Shown piece by piece: positions 44,016 through 56,030 of a DNA stretch of 64,000 nucleotides. A program made the translations under genes and the position numbers. The notes beneath the pieces are model-generated. The model was not told the origin of the DNA and ran no database searches. It was given only the letters and a program-made list of their open reading frames with translations. Location of the stretch: positions 10,722,757-10,786,756 of the forward strand of contig JALMQS010000075.1 in NCBI GenBank assembly GCA_024734495.1, in the 5' to 3' direction. Position 1 is the first letter of the stretch. Every line of letters starts with the position of its first letter. This DNA comes from Forficula auricularia (Eukaryota > Arthropoda > Insecta > Dermaptera > Forficulidae).

Positions 44016-44337
44016 CAAGGGCGATCCAGGAATTTTTTTTATGGGGGGGGGGGGGGGCAGAGAGGCCCCCACACACACACACACACATAGAACTTTATTT
44101 TCAATTTTAAAAATTTAAAAAAAAAAAAAATTTTTTTTTACAAATTTTTTTAAATTTCATATCTCATATATATTTTAAGTTCATTAAAATAAAAAAAAAA
44201 ATTGTTATAAATTCCCTGTCGATTTGGCCGCCGTTTTTTGGCTTCTACGTGCGGCGCACGTGTTGCACTCCCGCCAGGCACGGGCCTGTATGGGGGGGGG
44301 CGATCGCCCCCTCCGCCCCCCCCTGGATCCGCCCTTG
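44016..44337. mobile_element. small hAT element inside copia
   Basis: Ends CAAGGGCGATCCAGG and the mirror of CAAGGGCGGATCCAGG. Exact 8-bp duplication GATGACCG at 44008-44015 and 44338-44345. Inside: G16 run, (CA)n and A/T runs; non-coding. Confidence 0.9.
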
Positions 44338-44345
44338 GATGACCG

Positions 44346-44775
44346 AATCGTAGATGCCATTTTATAATTTCCGTTTCCATTGTTGTGGTTTCCGATGCAT
44401 TGGCCGTTGGCATTTCCACATAATAAAGGTCGTTTCTTCGGTCCGCGATGACTTTGAGATTTCCGTTTGAATCTATTATTTTTGCTGTATTTTTGGTGAA
44501 CACTACCTTGTAACCTTTGTTCGTGATCCTGGAGACTGATAATAAATTGGTTCTAAGCTTTGGTACACATAAAACGTTGTCCATTGAATTGAATTTTCTG
44601 TTTTGCCGATTCGTACGTTCAGATTTACACTGCCTATTCCAGCTACCTGTGTTGTTGATTTGTCGGCCATGGATACATTTTCATTTTCACAAATTTCTAA
44701 ATCCATAAAATTTTCTTCGGAGCTCGCCATATGAGCTGTGCATCCAGTATCGAGACACCATAAGTTTTCATTTCG
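44346..44775 (-). pseudogene. copia protease and GAG-pre-integrase remnant
   Basis: WCLDTGCTAHMASSEEN carries the retropepsin DTG. Downstream NVLCVPKLRTNLLSVS and WHLRFGH are the pre-integrase zinc-binding region, broken by a small hAT insertion right after WHLRFGH. Confidence 0.8.
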
Positions 44776-45099
44776 TCGCCTTAGAGAGTAAACCTGCTAA
44801 CTCACAACAAGGGAATTTTACAGGAGAGAGAAAAAACAAACAAAATTTAACATTGATGTTATGGAAAAATATATTTTTCACATTTTTTTTCTACAACTTA
44901 CGATCGTAATTTTAAGTAGCCGTTTTACTTGGACGATGCTGCATCTCTTTTTCTTTCGAACGGTATTAATATGTCATATTTGATAAAAAATGGAGTTAGC
45001 AGCTTTACACTCTAAGCCGACGATTTGTATCTTTAGGCTTCGATGCTGAGAGCACGAAGTCCCTGATTGTTTGATCTACGGGCCGAAGATTGGCACGAA

Positions 45100-45200
45100 G
45101 ATGCCTTATGGCCGATCTTGTTGCATTTTCTGCATTTCCCTTTGAATTTATAATTTATTTCATTACCTCGCACTTTTGGTTTATATCTAGTTGCAAGGGC
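45100..45200 (-). pseudogene. copia Gag zinc knuckle
   Basis: CRKCNKIGHKASSC: CX2CX4HX4C nucleic-acid-binding knuckle, intact as a motif. Confidence 0.8.
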
Positions 45201-45360
45201 GTTGTCCGGAGCATCGTTTCCTTTGTCTCGCCTGGTGTCGCTTTCTCCAATAATTTTTGTTCTAAGCGCTTCTGGCTTGGGCAGCTCGTCTCTACTTTCA
45301 ATAGCACACCTAAAATTTTCAAATTCTTCCAGAAGGCTATAAAGTAGTTGTTAGAAGTTC

Positions 45361-45740
45361 CTAATTTATTTTGATATCAAGATTATTTAGTTTATCTACT
45401 ATATCAAAAAAATGACTCACATGGTCACGAACATCATAATCACTTCTCATTTTATTTAAGATTAGCTGTTTCAGTAAGTGTGATTTCCTGGCTGGTCCTT
45501 TTGATTGATGAATTTCATGGAGTTTTCCCCATAGCTCACTTGCAGTTTTATAATCCTTCACACTTTTTAATTCCTTGACATCAATTACTAAAATTATTTC
45601 AGATAAAGCTTTACCATCGTTTTTGGAATTTTTCCATCCACGTATTCCCAGAGATCATTTTTTATAAGTATGGCTTTTACTTGAATTTTCCACGTATCAA
45701 AGTTTTCAATTCCTAACGGCTCAACGCATACAGCAGACAG
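45361..45740 (-). pseudogene. copia gag remnant
   Basis: VEPLGIENFDTWKIQVKAIL near 45725, then after a stop a frame with ELWGKLHEIHQSKG. These are the usual N-terminal copia Gag features (xxNYxxWKxxM, AxxxWxxL). Confidence 0.75.
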
Positions 45741-45848
45741 TATTTGATTTTCTTAAATCACGTGAATTCCTTTGTCTTTGTTCGACTTTCTTTGTCTCGG
45801 TTCTCTCAGAGTATTTTAACACTGGGCTCCATTACCTGAAGCTGAAAA

Positions 45849-46057
45849 TGGGTCAGTTTCATAGCAGAATAATAAATGTGTTTTGTAAAATGCACTGAGT
45901 TGATTTATTCAATATTAATATAATATATAAGTGGCAAAGAAAAGTATAATATTGTGTGAGATGTTTATATCAAGACAGTATGATAAGTAATGAGTAAAGT
46001 ACATGAATGATGCAAGCGCCGCCTTCTCGGAAGACCAGGCTGGCGGTTATTTCAACA
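45849..46057 (-). repeat. copia 5' LTR
   Basis: Starts TGTTGAAATAACCGCC on the minus strand. The visible divergence from the other LTR indicates an old insertion. Confidence 0.8.
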
Positions 46058-46386
46058 GACACATGGCTTGCTCCGTCACAGGGGTAATGAAACTGAAAAG
46101 GTTAGGAACCACTAGCCCAAGGGATTTAAATAGGAAGTGAGATGAATTCTACAACCCTTGTTAATCGCATAATCTTTACATCTTACCGTTAAGTATTAAA
46201 AAGTTGTAAAACAGAACCCTTCTGGTGAGACTTCGTTGTCTCTCTATCCTCTATTAACAACCAAAGTTTTAAAATTGTATTAAATTGAATTTATTTTGAC
46301 GCCCCAGTCTCACGCTAGGAGATCCTAGACTGTTACTCTCCCCTTGACTTTGAAACTCTTTGATTTAAAAATTTGTGAAAATTCAT

Positions 46387-46585
46387 GAAATTAGCTTAGT
46401 ATGAAGTACTTTCGACGTAAAGTATTTTGCTTATAAAATAATTACTTTATAAAATACAGATGAAATAAACTTTTTAATTTCACGAAATTAGCTTAGTATG
46501 AGTACTTTCGACGTAAAGTATTTTGCTTACCATAAAATAATTACTTTGGAAAATACAGATGAAATAAACTTTTTAATTTCGCATA
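46387..46585. repeat. tandem duplication, about 99-bp unit x2
   Basis: 'GAAATTAGCTTAGTATGA' to 'AAATAAACTTTTTAATTTC' twice in a row, differing by small indels. Confidence 0.8.
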
Positions 46586-47550
46586 GTTCTTTCTATTTAC
46601 ATTATTTTTAACATTATTGGAAAATATTCTCATGTCAAACGTATAAAATTAAATCTATTAATCTTCCCAAATTATTAGTTCCAAACTTTTTATATTTGAG
46701 TCTCACTCCCACTTGACAGCATTTTTTTAATTATTTGAATAGCTAGTGCGCGAATTTTTTTCTTCAAAACTTTTATGATTCGAGACTGAAAAAAATGCCT
46801 TCCATCGATGGAAATTTTCATTTATGTATATATGCACCCCTATGTAAATGTAACAGAAGAAGATAAAACGGTAATAAAACAAATTTATGTATATATATAC
46901 ACCCCTATGAAACAGAAGAAGGCACCAAAATTGGATAATGAAAGTTTCAGAATATTCTTTTACTAGCATCGATGAAAATTTGCCGAGTTATATTGGTAGA
47001 TCGATGAAAGAATATTGAACCATTAATTTTGAGAGATTTACCTTCAATTTTTTTTTTTCATTTTTGACTATTGGGCATCTGCGAATCATAAAACTTCTTC
47101 ATCGAAAGAAATTCAAGAAAGAAATCACAAATTCTTCATTCAAGCTCGAAATTGAACTTAAATAACCATCTTGATGAAAGCTTTCCCTATCGAAGGCGAA
47201 CCTAAAGAATCTTCTAGATTGCGTCCTGGCCAGTCGTTACAAATATGTGGGTCCTCGTAGCCTACGTCCAAACTACTTCGTTTTCGACGTTTAACGATGG
47301 CAAGGAGTTCTCCAATTTTATGTACTTAACTACCTTACAAAATCCAACTTTCTAGCTTTAATAGTTTATAAGCAACAGGCTTGTGATGGATAGACAAACA
47401 AAGTCTCACCTTAAGAGTTCAGTTTTTCACCTTTTTTATTAGTTATATTTTTATAAGGATTATGTAGATGAACAAGAGTAGTATATATAATATGAATGCA
47501 CTGCACTAACTATGTATACTTTCGGTATAAATTTTTAACTCATACATTTA
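46586..47550. other. gene-poor spacer
   Basis: AT-rich. 46810-46925 has a short repeat (TATGTATATATGCACCCCTATG) twice. No gene or transposon is recognised. Confidence 0.4.
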
Positions 47551-47720
47551 GAGCCGCCGAGAGCTTATCCAGGGGTCGGGCTCGGATCTTATCGCGGAAC
47601 CCGTCATATTAAATAAAGAGATTCTAAGGCTCTGTCTTGGCCCTTCATTCAGGAAACCGTCCTTTCCTGTTTTATTTGATGAGCCCTAGGATTGCAGCCC
47701 CCTACCCCTCTCGGCGCCTC
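47551..47720. mobile_element. MITE with GAG(C/G)CGCCGAGAG ends
   Basis: Inverted ends GAGCCGCCGAGAG / CTCTCGGCGCCTC. 170 bp, more GC-rich than its surroundings. A scrap of the same family is at 20675-20760. No clear target duplication. Confidence 0.6.
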
Positions 47721-48959
47721 TATAGTATTTATACATATTTTAAAATCAACAGATTTATTATAAATAAACAACAATTTTAATTATTTAAATATTGATTAAA
47801 AATTTTATCGGATATAATTCTGAAATATTAATATAAAATAATAACAAAAACTTTTCTTGATAAAATACGAAACTTGAGCTCTCAGATAGATAAACACAAC
47901 ATACCATATACCTATATATCTATACTATCATAGGTATATACTATATAATATATTGTATGTTTGTATGTAGAATTGTATACATACATATTATGACGTCATC
48001 TGACGGTTTTCCCTGGCGATTTTTTATGTCATTTTGTTTTTTGAGTAACTATCTATAAACATTTCCAATATTAAAAGTTTTCGAGATATAACGCTGGCCT
48101 TTTTTTGCTTGACTCCCGGTATACGAGAAGGGAACACTCTTTCTAAAGAGTGACGATTTCTTGATATTAAGGGGACTTTATTTAACTATTAGTTTTCATT
48201 TGATTCAAGATTTTTATTTCCAAACCTTTATTAGTATACCAGTGGTAGAATGGGCGGCCGCTTGAGGCCCATGAATCCAAAGTCAAGCTAAAATATTAAT
48301 CTCTTATCAATTCAAATGTTATAATTTTCCCGCCCGGGGCCCTCTAACATCGAAATACCCCACTGGGGGTATCTTGCAAAGTTGACCACTTTCCTCCAAG
48401 AGTGGTGGCAAATCACAAAAATTCGGAATTCTCTCTCTGTAAATATTTTTAATCTTGTGAAACTTTTATACACGTTGGCTGAAAAAAAATCAAACGAGTT
48501 ATAAAAATGATATATGCATTTAGCACCCCACATTTTTTTTTATTATGTCAAAACGTTTTAATTATTATTAATTTAAAATATTTATTGAACCAATTATTTT
48601 ACATGAATTAATGTATACATTTTCAAAACGTTTTAAACACATTTATTGTCGAATATATAAAATGCACTTATATATTAAAACAATTAAATTGAATTCAAAT
48701 ATTTCCCCAACATTACTTCTAGTTAAATTAAAGCAATTATATTAACTTGAAAATAGAATCATATTAAGTCAATGAAGATGTAGTTTTATTTTGTGATATT
48801 ACACTTTTGTCTGTATTTGTTTGAAGTCAATTTTTACCTCAACTTTTAACCAAAACTAGTATTTTTTTAATTTTTACTTTTTAAAATAGAAACTTTATTT
48901 TTATTAATACTTGTTAGCCTTTTTTTAGGTATAGTTTCTCCAGGAATATAGGAAATTGT
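47721..48959. other. gene-poor spacer
   Basis: AT-rich, with a somewhat GC-richer stretch at 48230-48430. The short ORF there has no recognisable domain. Nothing else can be supported. Confidence 0.4.
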
Positions 48960-49230
48960 TTCATTTTTTTAAAAAAATATATAAAATTTATATTTATATA
49001 ATTTTATTTTATTTTCCATTAATAAGAGACGTTTCGACATCGTTGTGTCGAGATACAAATTACAAACACATCTATAAATAATTTTATACAACATGTTAAG
49101 TAAATATTAAAGTTCTATTTATAATTTGTATTTTCAATTATTTATTAAGAGTGATGATGTCACCACAATGCTAAAACTCCACTTTTTAATCGATACATAA
49201 AATTATATAAATATAAATTTGATATATTTA
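48960..49230. repeat. worn Penelope-type hairpin
   Basis: 49029-49052 (minus) keeps stem II GACA/TGTC and GAAACGTC, but the CTGANGA strand is changed. The right arm near 49150 has GTGATGATGTCACC. Arms match around 'ATATAAATTATATTTATA' type AT sequence. Confidence 0.5.
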
Positions 49231-49411
49231 TTTGAAAACATGAAACAGCAACTACCCTGGAGAATCTATACTTCAAAGGAAAACTAATAAGTAATAATAA
49301 AAATTATTATATTACAAATAATAATACTAAAAAATTAAATAATGCATGGATAAAAAAATTAAATGAAATACTACCTACATAAAAGATTTAACATAGGCTT
49401 AGCATTTTCGA

Positions 49412-49640
49412 ACTTGTAGTTCAGTTGATTAGCGGTTAACGCCGGTTTCCTGATTACCTGGGTTCTAATCCAGTTGATCCTTGTGTCTATCATAGAGTTA
49501 TATATAGAGTGGAAGTCTCCATAAGGAGCCAATGTATTTTAGCGTATACGAGTTACAGAGCTCTCTGGCGGTTCGGAATGGGCAATAAAATGGGGGGAAC
49601 CGCTCTCTTTAGCTCTATAATTAAATTATTAAAGAATTAA
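49412..49640 (+). mobile_element. tRNA-like SINE candidate
   Basis: A-box-like GTTCAGTTGATTAGCGG and B-box-like GGTTCTAATCC, 30 nt apart, head a unit whose body (ATAGAGTGGAAG, GAGCTCTCTGGCGGTTCGG) reappears reversed at 49945-50035. Confidence 0.5.
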
Positions 49641-49944
49641 CATATGAAAATCAAAGAAATAAATTACTAGTTTATTTTATATAGGGTACTTACATTTCAG
49701 AATTTTTAGGTCGTTTAAGAAAGTATGTACTTTATCTGATTTTGTTTCGCGAAAGCAACTTTTCACAAAACATTGATGTCGAGAACTAGGCATATTTAAT
49801 AATATTTTAATCTATAAATTTGTACGTTGGAAAATTTTCTAAATGAACGTTTAGCACAAAGCCTGTATGAATCTTTTATCTATATGACAAAGGCTTTGAA
49901 TGTCCTATGACTATGATCTTTGAATAGCTCTTAAGGACTAAGAA

Positions 49945-50035
49945 TAGTGTTCTCCGAGCCGCTAGAGAGCTCTTTTCGATATTCGCTAGCGCTTCGCTTC
50001 CACTCTATTTACTACTCTATGGTGTCTATGAACAA
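49945..50035 (-). repeat. reverse partial copy of the 49412 element
   Basis: Minus strand has ATAGAGTGGAAGCGAAGCG and GAGCTCTCTAGCGGCTCGG, without the tRNA-like head. Confidence 0.5.
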
Positions 50036-50813
50036 TTTTTTTCCTTTTTTTTTTTTGGTATATAATTTAATTTATAGAAAACTCTACTTTACCATAATTT
50101 ATTTCCTTTATTCCATTTTGGGAAAAATAAATTAGTCAATTATACAAGATAATCTATCCGATTTATATGGTAGGTATTTATTTACCTATATATATTTTTT
50201 GAATATCCTAAAAAATTATCTAAATCTATAACATTACTAGTCTTAGGCACTCCTCACCTCGTTATAGATAAATAATTAATTTTCTAAAAAAACAAAAAAA
50301 AAACAACCTATTTAATTTTTTTAGGTTTAAAAACTTTTTTCTGTAATTTAAAGAAAAGTTATTTGTTAAACAAAGTTTATTAAGTTTTATATAATAATAA
50401 TATGAAATTATTATAATTAAATTTTATTATATTTTATTAGTTATGTAATATAATAATTATATTTTATGCTTTTCAGCACCTAATATATTTAATATTTTCA
50501 TTACTATATAAGAGATATATTTAAACAAAAAGTTAATGAGATTAAAGATCTATATATATTATTAAAATTCTATAAATTCGTCCCTACAACAGATTCTTTC
50601 TTAATTCTCATTTTTTTTTCAAAATTAGGCCTTTACTTCTTTTGTTTGTTTACTTATGGAAGGAAGGAGAAAGGACACTATTTATTGAAAACGATATTCA
50701 GTTGATTTCGTTCCTTAATTTATGACTTCTAATTACCAAACGTCGTTAACTAAAAAGGGTTTTCATTAAACATTGTTCTTTTTCTCGATAACCTACATAA
50801 TTAAATCTCATTA
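50036..50813. other. gene-poor AT-rich spacer
   Basis: Nothing recognisable beyond simple AT-rich sequence. Confidence 0.4.
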
Positions 50814-51180
50814 GCCGGATACTGACTGAACATTTTCCTCGCGAGGCCAGCACCTAGAGGCAAATGCCTGGTCGGTCAGTACGTGGCTCGCCCAAGGCAA
50901 AAGCGCCCGTTGCCTCGCCTGAGACCTCCTCGGCCCGATCCATCCGTTGTCGGTTTTTGTGAATGCTCAAAGGGGCCTCATTTCGTTTGCCTGGTTCACT
51001 CAGGACGGAAGTGTTTTGCCTTTCGCGCGGTCTCATGGTTCAAGTTCAACTGATGCGCCTCAGCCTAATTGTGGATCGGCCTAGCCGCGCGAGGAAGCCT
51101 CGCTTAGCGTAGAATTGTACCTAGGCTGCCTCGCGAGGCAAACGCCAGAGGCAGGGCTGCTCGCTCAGTCAGTATCCGGC
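50814..51180. mobile_element. GC-rich MITE with GCCGGATACTGACTGA ends
   Basis: Inverted ends GCCGGATACTGACTGA / TCAGTCAGTATCCGGC with TA on each side. 367 bp at about 60% GC in a region near 30%. Many internal GCCTCGCGAGGC-type palindromes. The ORF on the minus strand is not recognised as coding. Confidence 0.75.
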
Positions 51181-52049
51181 TATTAAGATCGATAATCGCA
51201 ATAATTGTTTGCTTACGTTTCGCCTTATGTCCAGATTAGTTCCAATGTGTTTTAATTACTGAATACTGATCTGAATCTTGACTTAAGATTGTAAAAATTA
51301 AAAATATACCTTGCGTATATTATTTAAACTTAGCCAAAACTTTTTCTTTCATTGTTATTTTTATTTTCTTATTCTCTTATAGTAAATATATTAAATATTC
51401 CTACATATGTAGATAGAATATTATAGAAAAAAAGAAAATGTACACATATTTCTAAAAAATATTCATTTTTTTCGATTTAATGAATGTCTTGTCTCATAGA
51501 AATGTTACCAAACATAAATACGTAATCATGTATACATTTATTACAGCTCTAATAATAATTATATTAGTACATAGTACTCGCTATTCGGTAGCTAAACTTT
51601 GTAAATACAAAAAAAAATTATATTTCACCAAAATGCTCTCATTCAAAATTCGAATAAAATTGGTAATTATAATGATTTTACTCTTTGTCTATTTACTAGA
51701 TGGTTAATAACTAAAAATGATTATTGAGAATTTCCATCTATCTTTAGAGGGCTCGTAATTAGACATTTTTCTCTCTCATTATATCGAAAACTTGATTACT
51801 ATTTATTTTTGAAGCCCCTTATATTAACATTAAGAAAATTATTGAATTATTGTACATATTAAAATTTATAGATGTAAAGATCCTTATGTTTATTTATCAT
51901 CTATTTGAAAAGTTCTTCAGTCAAAAATTAATTGAAAAAAAACACTTTACATTTCATTCAAAGTTATGTGCCTTTTTAATTATGGTAAACAACCCAAGAA
52001 AACAGTTAATTTCAATTTATTTTTGATTATACATTGTCAGGCAACGAGG
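51181..52049. other. gene-poor AT-rich spacer
   Basis: The ORF at 51480-51707 is AT-rich and has no family resemblance. Nothing else is seen. Confidence 0.4.
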
Positions 52050-53275
52050 TTTATTATTTTCTGAAAAATCTTACACAGTAATTTTTTGACGAATTTCAAA
52101 TTTTATTTTTAAAGACTACATATATAATGCCATTTAAGATGCTGTAACAAAACAATAAAAGTTCTTCATAGATAATTTAAGTACACCAAGTGGAATCGCT
52201 TAAAATTTGCATGGGAATTCAAAGTGTTGGGCTTTTCGATTTAAACGTTAGTTTTCAGTTAGGCCCATAAAAAATAATTACATTTTGAAAGATTGGGAGA
52301 TCGAAGGGGCCATTCCACATCCTACGCATGGGAATGAAGTGCCCCGGAAAATGTTTTATTAATAAGGCCATTAAGGTAGTTCTTTCACAAATGCAAAAAT
52401 TCAAGAAGTCTTTGAAACTTGGAATATAAGTCATTAAAAGCATAATACACATACTGTTAAAATTTGAAGACGATTTACCACACCAAACATGAAATAATTA
52501 CAATTAAAAATGACATTTTTAACATAGAGTAGTTAGGGAAAGGGTGGGGGATATGATCATTATTTTAGTTTTTTTCATTGAAGGACTTTCAGCATCTTGA
52601 TGAAAAACTAATATTAGTTAGAATAATATATTCGGAGTAACTTAAAAAAAAAATTGAAATTATTTACCACGTAGTTTTGATAAAAAACAAAAAAACAACA
52701 TATTTGTGCGATTATTTTTAGTGGAGGGGGTATAAGCACAATGACTTGGAAACGATCCTGCAAGTATGTATGTGTCCATATAGAGATTTCGTAGTATGAG
52801 TGGACAGTCACGTTAAAAAAGCATAACCTAAAATTTTAGTTCCGTTCATATTTATAGAGTGGTTGCGAGGCTAAAACTTTTTGTGTGGATTGTCGCGAAA
52901 GAACCTCCTTAATACTCTTTGCCCATCTTGTTGAAACCAAAATATAGTGAGCTCACTGCGACGTTTTCTCAATTCAAGCACTAAGAACTTTCGCAACATT
53001 TTAACTTAATTTTGTGAGTTTACTGTCACAAGTGTGACGGCGTTCCATGAAAAAGTAAGGCCCATTTATGCCGAATCATGCCATTGGAGCATCACATGGC
53101 TATTTAGGGGCATATCTTCGACAATGCTTGGAAAAGAACGATCGTTATTTAGATGATGTTATTTTCAGAACATGTTTTCATGTTCTTGTTACAGCACCTT
53201 AAATGGCATTATATTATTTTTAATCTTAAAAATAAAAAATAACTGTATGATTTTTCTGAAAATAATCACACACAC
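52050..53275 (-). mobile_element. decayed Tc1/mariner-superfamily transposon with a TTAA element inside
   Basis: About 80-bp inverted ends (TAAGATGCTGTAACAA near 52135; mirror near 53190). The minus strand encodes DVEWPLRSPNLSKCNYFLW, the third catalytic segment with Asp changed to Asn, and an upstream FGFNKMG where FxQDG is expected. Dead. Confidence 0.7.
52375..52908. mobile_element. TTAA-flanked element, copy 6, variant subfamily
   Basis: TTAA at 52371-52374 and 52909-52912; ends GGTAGTTCTTTCACAAA and the mirror (...GTCGCGAAAGAACCTCC). It splits a transposase frame, so it landed after that transposon. Confidence 0.85.
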
Positions 53276-54465
53276 CTCGAAGATGGACTCTGTACACCAA
53301 TGTAAAAACATAATCATAAATGGAAAATTTATTTTTTAATTAATTTTAGAATCTCAACAATTTTTCAAATAGAATATATAGTGTAATAGTTGAGATTAAT
53401 TTTCTCTTCTAGACTAAATCTATCTATATATAGAGCCATTCTTGTGCTATCTAATTATTCAAAATTATTTAATTATCTATATTTTATATAAATTATCTCG
53501 CAAATATATATATCATTACAATGTTACTTATTTTAATAGATATATTAGAAATCAACAAATTTATGTTTTTTAAATCCTCTAGACTAAATAACGAAACTAT
53601 TATTTGTATTCTAGACATTTTGTAATTTTAAAAATCTTGTGTCTTAGTATTGATTGAAAGAAACATTATTGATGTTTTTGTAAGTTTTTTGTTAATGTTT
53701 TAAAGAACAGAAATGTGTTTGAGTTTCCCTTAATGTACAATGACTTTTTTCTTGAAATGTTCTTGTTTTCCAGTCAATATAAAAGTTGTGAGTTTATATC
53801 TATTCCGAATTGTTAGCTCAATTGGTGCGAAATTTTTATTTATTTTCAATTTTAATGAAAAATTATCAAAAATGTTTGGATTTATCGATTCCTACTAACA
53901 TTTTTTAAATTGTTTCATTATGATAAATAAAAACTATTTTTTTTTTTGGCAATCTAATTGAAATAAATAAATTTTAAATGACGGTAAAAATATGGAAGCT
54001 TTAGGATTTCCTCTAAATATTTATTATATTCTATTTATTTTTATTGAGATTTATTTTATTTTTTCATTACCATGTTACTTTTTTTCACTAGACTGATATT
54101 GTTTTGAAAAAAGTTTTACCACTTATTTTTTGCCATATTCGTTAAATATATGTTACCTTAATATTTATTTATTTATCCTATTATTATTTTTAAGATTAAG
54201 AATAAGAATATTAGTTTCAAAGTATAGTGATATTGGGTTTTAATTATTTAATTATATTATTATTAATTTCCTATTCGTATATATTAGCAATGTATTATTT
54301 TATAAATTAAATCATGTATCTGACTAAGGCTGTGTATTGACATATATTACTAAAAATATATAAAATAAATTGTTTTTACAAAATATGTAGTTTTTTTACA
54401 ATTAATTATAATTGTATTATTTTCCTAGGCAATCAACTTCGAAAATAGAAAGATGTTGATAAAGA
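53276..54465. other. gene-poor AT-rich spacer
   Basis: No gene, repeat boundary or RNA recognised. Confidence 0.4.
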
Positions 54466-54578
54466 CATATGTATATATATGGAGCATCCCCATTCACGGA
54501 TGCGAAAGGCAGACTGGACTTAGAAATTTGTTATATAAAATATTAAAAAAAAGTTAGAGAGAAATCGACTGGAAATGT

Positions 54579-54610
<32 letters not shown>

Positions 54611-55095
54611 GCTTTTCGGCCCTTCTAGCCATAAGCCTAATTACGATACTAGATATATTTTTAAAATTTGTCTCTACCCCCGGGGGTCAGATTTTGGCTG
54701 GCTGCCTCGAGTCGGATTCGAATCCGGGTCTCCTGGTTAGCTCGCTGTCACGCTACCGACTAGCCTATCGACCCCCCGACTGGAAATGTGTTACTTCAAA
54801 AGAATGCTAAAGATTAATGGTTGATATAATTACAAACCAGGAAGTTAAGTTAAAATTAGAGAAAAGAGAACACGGTGGAAGAATCAGTAGAAAGAGCTCA
54901 AATGATAGGAAAGGAGGATTGCTAAGGGATGTTTTAGAGAGTGAAGTAGAAAAGAAAAGAGGGAGATCCAGGTTGTAGTATTTTCTCAAGATAATGAAAC
55001 ATTTGTGATATGAAAGAGTTGGCCTGTGATAGAGTTGAGTGGAGGCGGATGGTTCCGTCGAACCAGTCTTACCTCGATGAGGATGATAATTTTTT
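54466..55095 (+). mobile_element. LINE 3' end remnant, split by a SINE
   Basis: Matches 62045-62510 in order: GGAGCAT...CCAT, CGACTGGAAATGTG, GAACACGGTGGAAGA, AAAAGAAAAGAGGGAG, GAGTTGAGTGGAGGCGGATG, CCAGTCTTACCTCGATGA. More worn than that copy. Confidence 0.65.
54580..54777 (-). mobile_element. tRNA-derived SINE with target duplication, copy 2
   Basis: Nearly identical to 29905-30095. Exact duplication GACTGGAAATGTG at 54567-54579 and 54778-54790, cut from the LINE remnant. Confidence 0.9.
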
Positions 55096-56030
55096 ATAAT
55101 TGCAATTTATTAATTTTATCTATTGTTAAAGCAAATCATAAGGAAAAAGAAGCGATATATCGATGGGTTCCTATCGATATTCATTTATTTAGTCACAATA
55201 AAACGACTCATTTTATTATTATTTTATATGAATATCTCATGAAGTTTTAGTCTGAATATCTTTCATATTATGAATTATATTAAGGACCTTCCCTAATACA
55301 CATATTTATAAGTGTCCTTTATACGTAGAAATTTTTTCCAATAGTCCTTGCGGCACTAAATTTATAAATATTGACCATTGGAATCTCCATATTTAACACG
55401 CGAACCCTATCCCGATTGATGTTAAAGCGACTGTTTCATTAAATGACAATCGTAATTTTCTTGAAATTATTTTGAAAAACTGAGAATCATTAACTGAAGA
55501 TATAAAAACCAATAAATATTTTTCTGTTAAAATAATTGTATCAAGCGGTATTCGTTTTGTATGAAAAATGTTAAAAGTTAGGTACTTTTGATGGTTTTAA
55601 TTTTTTCTCTCATGGCATGGCAAGTGAGAGATGGCTACTTGGCAACGTCGCACTAAAATCACTCAATTTTTCCATATCTATAAAACTTCTGCAGCTGGTG
55701 CATTTGAGATTTTTAGCTAATTCTCTCAATCTAACTATACTGTCTCATCTGGAGTTTTGCATTGAATGCATGAAGTGTTTTTTTATATTATTTGTCTTTT
55801 AGCGTCGGTAAGATTGCAATGTTGCCAGGTCCAAGAAACGACACAATGAAAATATTTTTGCCTTTCTGCTCATGTGAGAGTAGGGGAAAGAGCGAACTGC
55901 ATCTGAGCTATATTAGGAAACGTCCTTAAGACGAGCCGTTCTAGTTTGAAATAATGGTAGGCCTAACACAAATTAAGTACCTCTGCTATTTAGGTGCTAA
56001 GTGAATTTTTTCAAGATTGATACGAAAAGG
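55096..56030. other. gene-poor spacer
   Basis: No gene, conserved domain or clear repeat recognised. Confidence 0.4.

Larger units (their letters stand above)
42000..46057 (-). mobile_element. Ty1/copia LTR retrotransposon, decayed
   Basis: Two LTRs of about 200 bp (TGTT...AACA) bound gag, protease, integrase, RT and RNase H remnants in copia order on the minus strand. A purine tract GAGAGGGTG precedes the 3' LTR. A primer-site-like GGTAATGGAGCCCAG near 45830 resembles the half-tRNA-iMet site of copia. Most of RT is deleted. Confidence 0.85.
41889..46114. mobile_element. hAT-like shell interrupted by a copia element
   Basis: Ends CAGTGGTTCCTGACCT and the mirror (AGGTTAGGAACCACTA), the usual hAT style CAGTGGTTC. 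The flanking 8-mers CCCTAAAG and GCCCAAGG match at only 5 of 8, so the target duplication is weak. Confidence 0.6.

Noticed and set aside
54577..54810. 77-aa ORF starting with a Phe run
   Set aside because: It is the T-run and body of the SINE on the opposite strand.
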